From contig JABAKD010000030.1 of assembly GCA_012845835.1 (NCBI GenBank), forward strand, positions 5,591,599-5,655,598: 64,000 bases of DNA, written 5' to 3'. Numbering within the stretch: the first letter of the stretch is position 1; every line of letters starts with the position of its first letter. Position numbers and translations under genes: made by a program. Origin of the DNA: Undaria pinnatifida. Its lineage: Eukaryota > Sar > Phaeophyceae > Laminariales > Alariaceae. Shown here in pieces: positions 23,401 to 37,814 of the stretch. Under the pieces are notes generated by a model that saw only the letters and a program-made list of their open reading frames with translations, was not told the DNA's origin and did no database searches.

Positions 23401-26400
23401 ATAGGTGGTCTGTTCAACGTGTGAGAGGTCAAATATAGAAAAATGCAGGGAAGTGCTGGGACCGCACGCTATCCACCGTGTAGGCGTCGCAAGCAGATGG
23501 GAAAAATGCACGCAAGGTGGCTGCCGCCAAATTTATTTTGTCATGTTTGACGCGTAGCCCCCAATCTGACGATTAGCCGTGCCGTCTGCGAGTCGTCGTG
23601 CTGGAGCAAGTGGTGTGCTCAATAATTCGAAGGGTGGTGGCCTTTTCTTTAGCACCAGAGAAGACCCTTTTTTGTGCGTTTTTGTTTTTTGCGTTTTCTC
23701 ATTCTTCGCGTCGAATCTCCTTTTACCTTGTGACTATACTACTACCGTATGCAATTTCTTATCTCTTCGGATAACGCGAGGACTAAAGGCATAAGTCACC
23801 ACTAGACGTATAATATACAATACGATTATGCCAATTAGTTGATTTTTCGTTAGGAGACGACCTTCATTCCGCGGGGGAAAAATACAATAACTGAATTACC
23901 ATCTTTGAGGGAGAAGCTATAACGATTAGGCATAAAGCGCTATCAACAGTCTCGGTTCTTTCGCTCTCCTCCCGTTGACCGTTCCCGCGTTCCTTTGCAC
24001 GCTTTTTTGACGCAGAACGTCACCCGCGGTCACCCCATGAGCAAGCCGTCCGTCACGTCGTGGTTGGCGATCGAAGCCAACGCAGCTTCCGCAGACGGGC
24101 GTCTCGCGTGCCTCTCGGCCATCGAACATCTCATCCGAAAACAGGAAGGTCAGGACTTGGTGCAAACTTATGTAATCCCTCAGCAGACGTGTGTGGTTGT
24201 ATCGTTTCAATTACTATTAGCCCAATACTATGTCTTAAAATTAGCACCAGGTCTGAGTTAATTTGTCACTCTTCTCCCCACACCTGCCGCAACTAATTGA
24301 ACTGTACTAAGCTATACGAGTAATGGCAGTAATTTTTTTTAGTACAGCGCCCGCGACCTACGCAATTCGTGACGTCCATTCTCAGTCATGCGTCTGTTGA
24401 ATGTGCTGCTTGCACGCGTCCCCGCCCACCCTCGTGTTGAAGTGCTTTCGGGGGAGGGCTAAAGGGTCGTAATTTTACCCCAACGCGTACGCCTCCCTCT
24501 TTGAAAAACTAACGGCGCCATATTCGATCGCCACAATAAACTCAATTAACGCGCGACGAAATGTCTGTGTTGTACGGTATGGTATGGTTCGAACGTCTAC
24601 CCTGCCCCGCCCCGCCCCGCCCCGACTCGCCATTCTCCCGGGATATATCTGTAGTTGCTAACGCTTCCAGAACTGTACCACGTTTGTTTGGGAGACAGAC
24701 CACCACTTGGAAATGGCTTTGGGACTTTTTTTCCATAAGCTAGAAACTTGGGAATTAAGACTGAGTGGGGTTGCTGTTTTTAGCAGTGAACAGAGTCAAG
24801 CAGAGCCAGCCATACCACGCTAGGGGTGCAGCAGATTCTAAGAAGTTTCCGAGCGAGTTCCTAGCGCGCGAGGAGCTCAATGCCATCAACGTCACCATCA
24901 CCCGAAACATGACTTCAAAGGCAAGCGTTCGCGCAACGCGACCGACGATCCTATGCGCTACGAAGTAAAATTAGCATGCTAACCCATTATAGTTCCTCGC
25001 TTGAGGATGCTCAACCGGTAAGAGATATACCTTTTTTTGGCGCAAAAGGTGCAACCCCGTGCAGTGGGATAACTCACATCAACCTCTCTCTTCTTCGTGG
25101 TCGTCGTCGCCACTTCTGTTTACATCGCCGCCACCGCCTCTACCACTGCAGATGTGGACGCGCCTCTTCTAAAATCGGGGCTCATGGACACACTCCACTC
25201 CATCCTCAAAGAACCTTCTTCGACGTCAACCGAGGATCAACCGCAGGGTGACTCCGGCCAACCGACCACCACGGCCTCTGGTGGTGGCACTGGTGGTGGT
25301 GGTGGTGGTGGTGGTGGTGGTGCCTCCGCCGCGAGCCCTGGCCAAAACCCCGCCTCGAATACGGCAAGGGTCGACTCCTCTTCCTCGTCGTCGACGCACT
25401 CGTCAGGCCTTGGGGCCGGCGCCGTGATCAGTGTGAAGGCAATGGTTGCCTCGGCTCAGCATAGGCGAAGACATCGCGCGAACATCATAAAGTCCCGACC
25501 GGATGCCCTCGATCGAGTGCTTAGGGTGAGTGAGTGAGTGCACAGATTCTTCACCCTTACTGCTGAAAAGCGAGGGCGTTCTACCGGCGCACCAGTCTAG
25601 CCGGAAAAGATAAGGATCGTTTGGAAATCCCGCTACGGTAGTAACCGACCGAACTGACCCTACATTCGCCCATAGTGGGACATGTTTTTATTCGAGGCAC
25701 TATGTACATACAGTAGTATCTATTCGCAACGGGGGGCTGTATGTGCCGACATCGTCGCCACGTTGTATCTATTCGTAAAAAAGGGGGGAAGGTATTTGCC
25801 GACATCGTTACCGTCGTCGGTGGACTCAAGTGCTGCAATGGGGGTGCCAAATGTTCGGCCAAGACATAAAAATGACGTCATGGGGCTCCTTAACTAGGGG
25901 GTATTCAATATCGCTGGAATCTGCCATGCAAGGGTATTTTCTAGAGCTGTGAGACGGCACGGCTTAAGCCACAAATCAACTATTTGTCCGATTAATAGCT
26001 ACTATTAATAGTACAGTAGTAGTCGTTTCCCGTTTCCCGGAGGTGCCGAGTATACGACTTGTTTTGGTTTTCCAGAACCCTTAGGAAGGTTGTGTAAATC
26101 CGGATGCCTTTTTTCTTTTTTGGGGCCGGGGCTCTCCTCGGCCGGGGAGGGAATAATCTGGCTCGCTTCACCCGCCCGACTTCAGTCGGCAAGTCGTCTG
26201 GCCGTCAGCTGGGTTCGCCAGTCGACTTACTGACTAAAGGCGGTTAGTTGGCGAACGGTATCCACCGATTAGATATTAATAGTAGTCGTGTTCCTCTGCC
26301 GACTCACGGTTCTAGTGCTTATGTTGTGCACTTGCTGTTGGCCATGGGGCCGTTAATCGAGCTGTGCACTTCTTATTAATGGGTGAGGTATATAGAGCTA

Positions 26401-29400
26401 CTCAAAGTGAGAAACCTCCGAAAAAGTGAGCGCGGTACGCTCCTTACTGCAGCATGCCTCCGTGGCTCATCGAACACTTTACATCTAGGGTACAAGCATC
26501 CATTGTGTCGCCCCTTCCCATTACATACCCCCCCCCGCCCCTCTTTCCCCCCCCCTTAATATATATATATATAATAGTTGGCCTCGGTTGGCACCGACGC
26601 TGTAAAACATTATATGTATGTTGGGGTTGACGTTGGTTGGCAACGATGCTCTAAAACATGCCAATCACTGCATGAGCTAGACAACCAGGGTACGTACCGT
26701 TTTTGTTTCTATTGTTTGGCGGTCACCATGATGGTTATCGAGTTAGATCATAATGTGCGGGGTGGAGAACCCTAACTCCGCACAAGGGGAGTGATCGCGT
26801 CACGTGGTGTGAATGTGGTAAGGCACCCACGAGGCAGTTACATGGTAATACCCATTGCTGTCTCTGGAGTGGCCACACCAGAAAACAAAGTAACTCATTG
26901 GCGCTGTCACCCATAAGCAAGAAAGTAGGTACAAGGTGCCGAAGTCTGTCTTACGAGCGGTTCTTGGAAGAATGCAGTTCACCATTCATGCGAATCGTGC
27001 AACATCTCGCGGCGCTTCGCGCTTGGTGCAAGCAATGTCTGCCTGGCTGGTGAAAACCCGACGTGCTCCGTCCGGCATAGTAGGGATGCGAGGGTCTATG
27101 GCTATACGACTACGACCATGCACAAACCGAGTACACCCCCCCCCCTCCTTTTTGTTGTTGCCATTGGTTCGCGCGCTGTTTCTTACAAAAAGGTGGTCAC
27201 GAAAATATGTTTTTCCTTAACGCTCCGGGCCAAGAACAGGCCTCGACTCGTGCAACACGGCCTTCCTGCGCTGTGCGCCAAGGTTTTGAAGGCAAGCATA
27301 CGACGTAAACCCCCTGCTCCAAGAGAAGCGCCTGGAGGGAAACAATGCTATTATACTCAGTGTTCAATTATGTATTTTCTCCCTTCTATAGCAAGTTTAG
27401 CATTGCCGTAATAAGCACCACGTAAAGCCACCAGTTGGCCTCTATCCCAAGAGTCGCCATATCGTCAGCGTTCGCTGTGTGTTCGTTTTGTCTCCTCTTC
27501 GTATTGAATGTTTCGCCCCAGACAAAATGTCGTGCCTCAGGAACGAGTCTCTGCGGACAATCGTGTTGTCAAACGAAACCATAAACTACAGCAAATATTG
27601 TGCCGCCGCGTGTCGCGTACACCTCGCAACCTTGGATCGGCCGGGTGGCAACATCCCCGAGGATGTCTCATAGCACTTTCACTCTTACCCAAGGAACTCT
27701 CTCGGAAGGTTCTGAGAGGTGCCGGGGTTTCGGCTATATATATGGGCTTGTTGGACTTGGGGACATGGTATTCACAGTTCGAATGTCAGGACGAACCGCT
27801 CGGATCATCGCCTTTTTCGCCTTGACTCATGCAGAACGAGTCCTGGTAATGCGGTGGTGTGCCAGAGCAAAAAAAACGTTTTATTGAGGGAAGCCGCCTT
27901 ATATATTCCAGGCTATGAATGTCATTCCCCAGTCGTGCCAAGCGATTCTTGACCGCCTTATATAGGGATACCACCTTATTCAGACCGCCTTATAGGGAGA
28001 CCCCTACTGCACCCACACCACGACAAAACATCGTAATCACAATTTGTTCTGGACCCATGCACAAGACGCCATCGCCGCCTTTTTTTCCTTGACCCATGCA
28101 TAAACAAAAAATCTTTATCGCCTTTTTCGATTTGACCCATACACAAGAAATAACCTTCATCGTCGCCATTGTTGCTTGACCGATACACAAACGAAACACC
28201 GGCATCGTCTTTTTTCCTTGACCGATACCCAAACAAACCACCATTGTTGCCTTTTTCGCCTTGACCCATGCATAAATAAAAACTCAATTTTTTCCTTGAG
28301 CCATACCCAACACAACACGTCCCTACCGTTTTTTTCCCCTGGCACCGTAGACAAACAACGCGTCATTATCGCCTTTTGTTTTCCTTGATCCATACGCACA
28401 CAAAAACGTCAGCACCGTCTTTCTTCCTTGACCCATTACACACACGAAAAAAAAGCCATCGTCGCCATTTTTTCCTGGACTCATACAATAAAAAACGGCA
28501 TCGTCACCTTTCTTCCTTGACCTATACCCAAATACAACATTGCTATAGCCTTTTTCGCCTTGACCTATGCAAAGCAAAAACACCATCGTCTCATTTTTTC
28601 CGTGACTCACACACAAAACAAAACGCCATGATCGCCTTTTTCCCTTGACCCACCATACACAAACAAAATGCCATTATCGATTATTTTCCTTGACACCACA
28701 CACAAACAAAAACGCCAGTATCGCCATTTCTCCTTGACCCATTACACACAAAAAAACACCATCGTCGATATCTTGTTCCTTGACCCATACACAAAACAAA
28801 GACGCCATCGTAGCCTGTTCTTCCATACCCAAAACAAACGTCATTGTCGGTTTTTTTTCCTTGACACACAAAGCGTCATTGCCATATTATTCTTTGATTC
28901 ATACACAAACAAAACGCATCGCCGCCATTTTTGCATCCCATACACAAACAAAACATCATCGTATTTTCCCTTGATCATTACACGATCAAAAATGCCATTG
29001 CCACCAATGTTTCTTGGCCCAGTACAAACAAAAAAACGCCATCATCGCTAATTTTCCTTGGCCCACATACTCCAAAGCAGACAACGTTGTCGTCACCTTC
29101 CTCCCTTGGCTTATACCCAAAAATGTTCATCATCCCTTTCTTGCCTTGACACCACGCGCAAACAAGAACGCCTTTATCGCCTTTTTCCTTGACCCATGAC
29201 ACAAAAAAACACTATCGTCATCATTTTTTTCTTGATTCATACACCAAAAAAACGCCATAGTCACCTGTTCTTTATCCATACCCACGACAAAACGCCATTA
29301 TCACTTTTTTTCCCTCGACCCGTACCCTAACAAAACGTCGTTATTACGTTATCACCTTTCGTCTTTGATGCACACACAAACGAAACGCCATCGTCGCCAC

Positions 29401-32400
29401 ATTTTGTTGACGCCATGCAGAACACAAAACATCGTCATCGCCAACTTCCTTGAGCCATACGCAAACAAAATGACATAAGTCTCCATTCTTCCTCACCCAT
29501 TTCACAAACAAAACGTCTTCATCGCCATTATTTCCTTTGCCCGTGCGCAAAACGCCATCGTCGCCGTGCGCCAAAACATAACACCGTCATCGCCTTTTCT
29601 CCTCGATCCATACACAAACGAAAACACCACACCCACCGAGTGCAGATGACGACCGACGGCGACATCAAGTTTATGGCCTCCGCTTGCATCTTCGGCCTAA
29701 GCCAATCGCCCGAGCTTTGCTCAGACATCGCCGAGAGCGGGGCAGCGGACCAAGCCCTCGAAGACCTCGCCCACTGCCGCCCCGGGGAGGAATCGGAGTT
29801 TCTGCTGGCGCAGCTCGCCGTGGTCGCACAGATGGCCGGAGAGCCGCGCTTCTCCCGACGCCTCAAGTCCCCCGCGACTGTCGACCTCCTCATGCGGCTC
29901 GCCCTGGGAGGGTCGGGCGAAGAGGTACACGCTGTTGCGAAGATTGTCGAGGAAGGGGACGGTGCCGCGGCGGGAGGCGACGGACCTACTGCTACTACTA
30001 CCACCAACCAGACTGATGAAGGCAAGACGGACGCTCCCGACGGAGGTCGCCACCACGAAGCCCACAACTCCGCAGACGGAAACAACAATCGCCTCGTACC
30101 AGACGAAAAACGTGGCAGCGCTACAACTACTGCTGTTACTGCTACTGGCTTCCATGCCGACAGTGCCGGTGTTATCAATAGCGATTGGGTTGCCGGTGGG
30201 GGCGGTGCGAACGACGGTGGTGCCGTGGAGAGTACGAGCCATGCGCAGCAATTACTTGTGCCTCTGCCGAAAATCAAGATAGCCTCGGCGATGAACGTGA
30301 AGGTTGCTTCCGCGTACATGGGCGCGCTGAGGTACTGCGTCGTGACCATAGCGGAGCGTTTAGGGTCCACCTTGGACCAAAGCGCAGATGTCGGGCGGCC
30401 GTTATCCCCATGGGAATGGGATGTGACCAACACGGTGGTGAGTGACGAATTACGGGGCGGCGGTTACAGGTACCATAACAGCCAGGAAATGCCAAATATA
30501 TGGATAGGGGGTGGCATACTTTGCCTTTCTGCGTTTCACAGTGAAGTATAGTGCAGCGGATGGTACTTAATAAGACTAAGGAGTTCTGCCGACGACGCCA
30601 TGTGATATAAAACTAGGGACTGTTTACGACACAGGCCATCTTTTGCAAGTCTCTCTACTAGGCAAGTTCCACGTTGGTCACTCACTTGTACTAGATAAGC
30701 TCCTGTATTAGTTCTACTCACGTCACGGATGAACTGAACGCGTTGCTAATCCGCGAAGCAGAAATATTATCCCCTTTTCCCTATACGCACATGCCTTCAA
30801 AGGCATGTAAAACCGCTCTCATATCATTTCCAGATCTAGATCTTACGGCTTGAATCTTACGGTTTGTTAAACTTCAAGGGCAATACCATAACCATAGGCC
30901 GAAAACCACCGGAGTGACAGTACCTGGGCAAACAGTCCCTCATTTGTTCTTGACCTTAGAGAGTATCGGTCTAGAGATACGCCATCGTTGCCAAAGCATG
31001 ACAGCTATTTGTCGAGAGTCAACAACAAGGTAACCCACTTGAATACATTCGTTAAATCGACGCCTGCTACGATAGAGGAAGCACTGCTGTTCCGGTAAAA
31101 CCCGTTTATGAATTTCGGGACTCCTTGATTCAATATCGCTGTCCAGCACGTCATTTTTTTTTTTGGGGGGGGGCATTGTGTTTTCGTTTTGTACCTAAGA
31201 CATGACTCTTTTAATCGGGGAGCACATTATTCCCTCCCCCCACAAAAAAAATCAGCTTTAAACAGGTGAGGGGCCTCAGAAAAAAATGGATGCACCTCTG
31301 CCTTAGCATGTATCATTCGTGATGTGAAAACGGGGAATATGACTATCGATGCTCAGGACGCGACGTTTTTTTTTGCGTGTGTATTTTTTTTCCCTTCCGT
31401 GCTGCATGTGCTCTTGTGCTTCAAAAGTAGGCTGTAATGATAGCGCTGATCCTCGAGCTCTGTATAGCACGCATGCACTATCACACACCTTCGACAGAAG
31501 CTGGCAATATTTTATTTAAAAAAGAAAGAGTACGTATGTTGACTGCTAACCCCGTCAAAACTGCACCCGCGCTATTGAGGAAAAACTGTTTTGAATTGGT
31601 GTGCATGTTCTGTGCAGTACGCCAAGTTCGATGCGGCGAAGAGACACCGCGCGTAACAGTAATCGTAAAACCACCGCCGTGACCGCGGGGTCCAATTTAG
31701 TCACAAATCATCCATAAAAATGTTGTTAATTTCCTGGAGTTCTGTTTATCGTAAAACAACGTGTTTGACAAATTTGAACTTAACATAGTTATTCGTTTTT
31801 TCATTTGTTTCCCGGTTCGAAAACAGCTACTACAGTCGTGCGTTGATTTCCTGAAGATTTATTGCTCGTAACACCATAACGCTATTCATTTCACTTTTTT
31901 GCTTTCATTCTTCCACCTTTTTTCCCGGTTTCAGAGACAGCTAGTGCATATCGTGTGCTCCGTCGTGCTAAGCTCGGGACCGGACGAATCTCTCATGCGT
32001 CGATGTGCGCGAGTGATGTCGGACTGGAGCACCGATCCAAAGTTTTCCCGAGAAATGTCGATGAAAACGGAGGCGGGAAACTCCATCGCGGTGCTCATGC
32101 GGAGCGTGGCTCCGAAGACGAGGGTGAGTGCTGAAATTCCAGGATATTATTAGCCCTTTTGGGACCCAGGTAAATATCTATGTAAGAACGATACGTAAGT
32201 GCGGCCTTGCCAAGTGTCTGTGAGACATTGTAAATTCCGTCATGCTTCGAACGTGGTTTATATGCATTTCCTTGCGCAGCGCGTTGGATATACGCACCCT
32301 CCCCCAGCATCCAGGGCTGCTTCGTGTGGCCGAAGCCGAAACCGAAACTTATCTTCGTCACATTTTCCCCTTTTGGCAGTCCCAAAGGGGTCATTAAAAA

Positions 32401-35400
32401 ATATCATTTTTTTGCATGGCGTCAAGAAGACGGGAGCAGTGACAATAATTAGGCTTGGCATGGCACCAGATAACATGGGGCGTGAAGAGGGCAAGGAGCG
32501 CGGTCATTGTAGAGTGTGTCTTTCTCCATATGCCTGATACATTTATACGGTATTGTTTTTTTATATCGTTTTTTTTCAGCAGTAGTAATTTCAATCACAT
32601 TACGAGTATAAGTGTTTCAACGCCAAAATACGCCCATTTGAAAAAAGTACTTTGATCCCGTGCACGTGTCTCGCCCGCGTCTCCTGTTCCCTGCCGAGTG
32701 CACCCCCCCCTCCCCGCCACACTGGCCTCCCAACCTCTCTTCCTCGCTCACGGTACGCATCAATGCACAGGTGCTCGCGAGCATGGCTCTTTGTAACATA
32801 GCCGCGGCGATTCGCTGTCAGACACCCCCTTCAGCCAACAACGAAAACAAAGGAACGCTGCAAGCAGAAACATCCACTGGGGGGGAAGACGAATCCCGTA
32901 ACGGCTCAGAATATAACGCCGACTCCGGCGCAAACAGCAACACCACCACCAGCAACAACAATAACAACAACAACAGAAGTGGGCGCGATAACGAAGGCGA
33001 CGGTGCAGAAGGACGGCAATGGCTCGAGTCGACTACGATCCTGCAAGAAATAATCACGGGGGCTCTTGCCAGCGGCAGCCTGGAAGTCAAGGGAAACCTG
33101 ATCAAGACCATAAACAACCTCATGTGTTCGAAGACGACGCGTGCGGCCTTGGTCGCGGGTGGAATTCTGCCCGTCCTCTTCCAGCTCGTGCGCGGAAACA
33201 CTCCCGAGGTAAGGTTTATAACCCCCCCCCTTTAGCGCTGTGCCCACATTTTTGGCGAAAAACTACTTGGAAGTAGTGTGTGATAATTTTTTGAGGTGGT
33301 AAGAGGGTTAATGTTGCTGTCAAGGTTGTTGTTGTTGCTACTGCTGCTGCGTTGGCAACATTTTCTTCGGGGCTGGACGATGCACCTCTCGTCTACTAAG
33401 GGCCCTTTATTAACGACACAGCAGTGCACACAAGACAAAACCTGCCACAAAAAATAAAAATGTTTTCTTGGGCCAAGTCTTTTTGAAATAATAGCAGAAT
33501 AACAATAGCAAATGGCAAATACTAAATTCCATGAACTTGCCAAGGAAGGACTTAGTAAAGAGTCAGCCGCAGACCAGCTATCACCCTTCGGAGAAAAGCG
33601 GCGATTCTCCTGGACGACGCCCTGCGTCACCCCGCAAATAGGATACCGTCGCGGCCGCACCGCTCTCTATCAACGGGTGTTCCATGTATAGCTTGAGATT
33701 TTTTTGTAACCGCTGGTTTTTGATCAACCGAAGTGACGCCAGAGAGAGAGATAGAGAAAGAAAGCACGCGGACGCGCTCGCATAAGGTTGCAGCTGCATT
33801 CCCCTCCGGTTACCCACCTCGCAGACTGTACGTGCGGCAATGCTCAACTTCGTCGATATTTCTTCCACCTATTATCTTATCTCTGAAAACGTTAATTTTC
33901 CCAGGTTCGCGAACTAGCGGCGGGGGTGTTCTTTAACCTCACGTGCGAGCGAGCGTTTCACCCAGCCTTGCTGGGAGCAGACATAGCCTCCACCCTGCTC
34001 GAGCTACTCTGTCCCTCCACAAGAGGCGCATCCGGAGAATCGACGGGGTCACGAAACAACGATCCCGCGAGTGCAGCAACCCCCGCCGAAGGAAGAGGAG
34101 AAGGAGAAGGGGGGGAGGGAGGGGCTGCAACAGATAGCACGCATGGTGACGCCTCGACGGCAGGGTCTCCGAAGGGCGTGGACAATGGCGATCAAGCGGC
34201 GAACGATGACCAAAACAAGCCCGGCTTCGAAAACGTGCAGGAAAGCGGCGTAGTAGAGGCTTCAAGCCGTGGGGAGGGGGGCAGCGAAACCACTCCGTCC
34301 ACCCTCGTCACTAATGCTGGTGCTGCTGCCGATGGTGGACACTCTGCAATCACCGGCAATAGCATGATCCGCGACGCGATCGACTCCCAATCTTCCAGTG
34401 GTCCGTTCAACAAACACAGGACGAATGATGGCACCGCAAGGGGAATTTCTGATACCAAAGGGGGGGGGGCGCCCGGAAGGAGTTCAGACGGCGTTACTGG
34501 TGGCGTTATGGCACAGAGGCCGAGTTTACAAGTTCGTCGGGACGTTCTGGGAGCGGTTATGAACCTGACGACCTCGAGCCTTGAACACGAGAGGCTTGAT
34601 CCGTCGGCCGTTATGTGCCTGCTTACGCTCATCATACACGAAGACCCCAACGAGAGGTGCGTACAACGAAAAACAAAGTTCACAAAAAAAACGTGTATTA
34701 TTATTGGTAAGAACGGTTTCACAACAGTTGCGACCACGAGACACATCGTGGGACAAGCTTGGTCGACGCAACGAATAAAGCGCTTCGCAAAATGTGGGTA
34801 TCGACCACTCAGTCGTCCGAACTCACACCTGATGTGTAGATTAATAATTTCATTGGCGTTTTTAATAAGATTAATGTTTTTTATTAAACATGTTCATGGT
34901 TGAGCACTAGTGTGAAACGCGTACCCCGTTGTTTGGTCGCTGCAAATGTACCCAAGGGGTGTGGAGATATGGAAGGTGACGGGGCCCGAGCAGCAGGCGG
35001 ACTATCAATAGAGCGATACTAAGGCAGAAAGTAGGGGGGAGAATTTGAGCATATGATGGGGGGAGAATTTGAGCATATGATGGGGTTTCCTCTTCCGTGG
35101 GTTTGCCTTGATTTTTTTCGTCTTCCTCTGCTGTCTGCGAATTTTTATTGGTGATCGACTCCGAAGCTCATACAAACAAACTATTATTGTAGGGATCCCT
35201 CAATAAGGCCGTCTGAGCAAGACCGTATCCTGATACAAGGCGGTCAACATCGGCTGGCGCGACCGGGGAATCGCACTCATGACCTGGCATGAATGAGGCG
35301 GCGTTCCTCAATAAGGCGGTCGTATTGCTCCGGCACACCAAACGCCTTACTACATGGGGGAACCCCTGCAGCTGTAAGACGGAAGAGATCGAAGAAGAAC

Positions 35401-37778
35401 TGCGAAGAACGAAGCAAGGAAAAAGAAATCGGTGTGAAATGGAGCGGTTGGTTCTGCTTCAATCGCGTGCGTATTGAGTAGATGAGTGCAAAGATGAGTG
35501 TGATGCGTCATCCAGCGGTAGGGGGTGCAGCAGATTCTAAGAAATTTCTGAGCCCCCCCCTTTCCCTCCACTAACATGGCGAGGAGCTCAAAACATCTAA
35601 CCCGAAAAACATGACTCCGGAAGACATTCGTTCGCTTTTCGCAGCCCGACCGACACTTATGTGGGCTGGTCCTAAAACAAACACACTCAGCGAAAAGTGC
35701 CAGACTATCTCTAGGAACAAGCGTTCATTCCTCACTTAGAGAAGGCCAAAAAAAAAAAAAAAAAGGAATCGTTTGACCCCCAAAAGGGGACGGCCTCACC
35801 GTGGGATGACCCAAAAAACGCCACCCATATACATAGGTGCGCGGGGCATGGCACGACAAACACGCGCAAAATTAAATAGGTGCAAGCCTTCACCTTTTTA
35901 GACCCCCGCCCACGTTTTCGGATTGATTTCCATGTCCTTGTTTTTTTTTCACAGCATGTACTCGACCTAGTAAATTGTGGCCGGGAAAACAGCAGAGAGG
36001 TGGTGGGGCCTGCTTCTCTGAATCGCCTCAACCGCGAAATAAAGTGTGATTGATTTCCGTGTCCTTTTTTTTTTGCATAGTACGACCTATAAAATTGTGG
36101 GTCGGGAGATCCACGTAGGGGTGGGCGGTGGTGTCTCTCTGAACAAATCGCCCAAACCGAGAAAAAAAAGGCTATTACGTACAAATAAAAAAAAAGTGAG
36201 ATAAAGATTCGTGTACTGAAGCTGTACGTACCTGTTATATTTTTTCTTAAAATAAATGTTTACGAGAAGTCGTTTTGTTTTAATCCGACAGAGACAGGGA
36301 GAACATCTAACGAATAAATTCTTAGGGATCAACGAAATAAACTCTAAGGAATTGTGCACGGATCACACTTTAGATAAACGTGGAAGATTGAACGAAAGAA
36401 AACATCCAAAAGAGGAGGAAAGGGTTCAGGTACGTGCATACATGGTTGGACAAATCCTTTTAGTCGCAAGACATAGTTCCCCCCCCGACACCGCCGCCGC
36501 CGTTGTCGTCGCCGTCGTCGCCATCGCAGCCAAAACGAGGTTATTGCAGGCAACCTTTGGGTGGCGTGGCAAGCTGTGGTCCTGCAGCTGTCTTTCGTGG
36601 AGCGCTACCGCGCGCTCATAGTCTACCATGGAGAGGGGGAGGTTTTCCAACACGTCAAGGTGGGAATCTTCTACACATAGTAGGTGTCCCCCAATAATGC
36701 GGTATCCCTCTATAAGGCGGTATCCCGATATAAGGCGGTATCCCGATACAAGGCGGTCAACACCGCTCGGCGCGACATTGGGAAGTGCACTCACAACCTG
36801 GAAATAACTAAGGCGGCTTCCCCCAATAAGACGGTCATGTTGCTGTGACACACACGCCGCCATACTGTGGGGACACCTACTTGTATCGGACAGACCGCGT
36901 TCTATTACTTGTAGATAAATATTGATCCTGCAGCTTTCCTTTGTGAGGACACACGCCACGATAAAAAAGGCGCTCCAGTTTTTTTTTTTTTTTTTTTGAG
37001 ACTGCTCAATTTCAGGAGCTCTCTGTATGTACTCCACCCACGAACTGACCTTTTGAGTAAAACTTAAAAAGCGCGCAGTCCCACGGCCTAGGCATACAAA
37101 AAAAAAGAATTCATACGTATAAAAAAAAACACGAACTTTTGACGACGTTGGGTTGACGCCTTTACGACTGAAAACCCGTTTGGGGGACAAATTTACTTGA
37201 ACTTAGTATAGGGAGGGATTTGGGGGCTCTAAAGGGCTTAACGCCTCTACAGCTGGAACCCTTTTCGGGGAAAAAATCACTTGAAGTTTCTATAGGGAGG
37301 GATTTGGGGGCTCTAAAGGGATTAACGCCTCAACAACTGGAAACCCTTTTTGGGAAAAAGTTTACTTGAAGTTAGTATAGGGAGGGATTGGGGGGCTCTA
37401 AAGGGGTTAGCGCCTTTACAACAGGAAACCGTTTTGAGGGGACAAACTCACTTGAAATAGTGCAGGACCCCTGGCTACGGTTACGGGGGTCACTTTTGGG
37501 GGGGCTCTGTTCGCAGTGGCTCAGGGCCACTCACTCGCGCGAAATACCCCCCCTGTCCCTTTAGGGGTCTAAATCTTTCATGCGTGCTGTTTTAGTTTTC
37601 GCGGCATCAATCCGCAATGTAATTAATTGTAAGCTACTACACTGCGCCAAAGGTATGTCCTGAAGTACCTTTGTCCATAAGGTACGGAGTCACTCGTGCG
37701 AGTCGGCTCAAACCCGGTTGCGAAAATGGGTGTACCCCTCCCCGCCATAGCCTTATTCAAGGGGCCCCGTCGTTCAGA

Positions 37779-37814
<36 letters not shown>

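Larger units (their letters stand above)
25526..29645 (+). other. intron 9 of gene C, 4.1 kb, repeat-filled
   Basis: Holds copy 2 of the 560-bp repeat (26576-27140), a family-3 MITE (27832-28010) and a 1.6-kb minisatellite (28010-29640) that runs up to exon 10. An exon-like frame near 27526 was rejected. Confidence 0.75.

Noticed and set aside
24784-24904. Candidate extra exon of gene C starting VNRVKQSQ
   Set aside because: It matches a dispersed repeat present at 35520-35690 and inverted at 54600-54800, has no donor in a usable phase, and exons 8 and 9 join perfectly without it (RKQE then DVDAPLL).
27526-27673. Frame starting MSCLRNESLRTIVLS as an exon
   Set aside because: No suitable splice sites in phase, and exons 9 and 10 already join in phase with good protein sense.
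28010-29200. Several Thr/His/Lys-rich frames on both strands and possible CRISPR-like spacing
   Set aside because: Units are degenerate along their whole length with no constant repeat and unique spacers, so this is a minisatellite.
35250-35300. tRNA-like TTC-loop motif (GAGTGCGATTCCCC on the minus strand) inside family-3 elements
   Set aside because: No cloverleaf or A-box could be found, and the element has terminal inverted repeats, so a tRNA gene or a tRNA-derived SINE is not supported.
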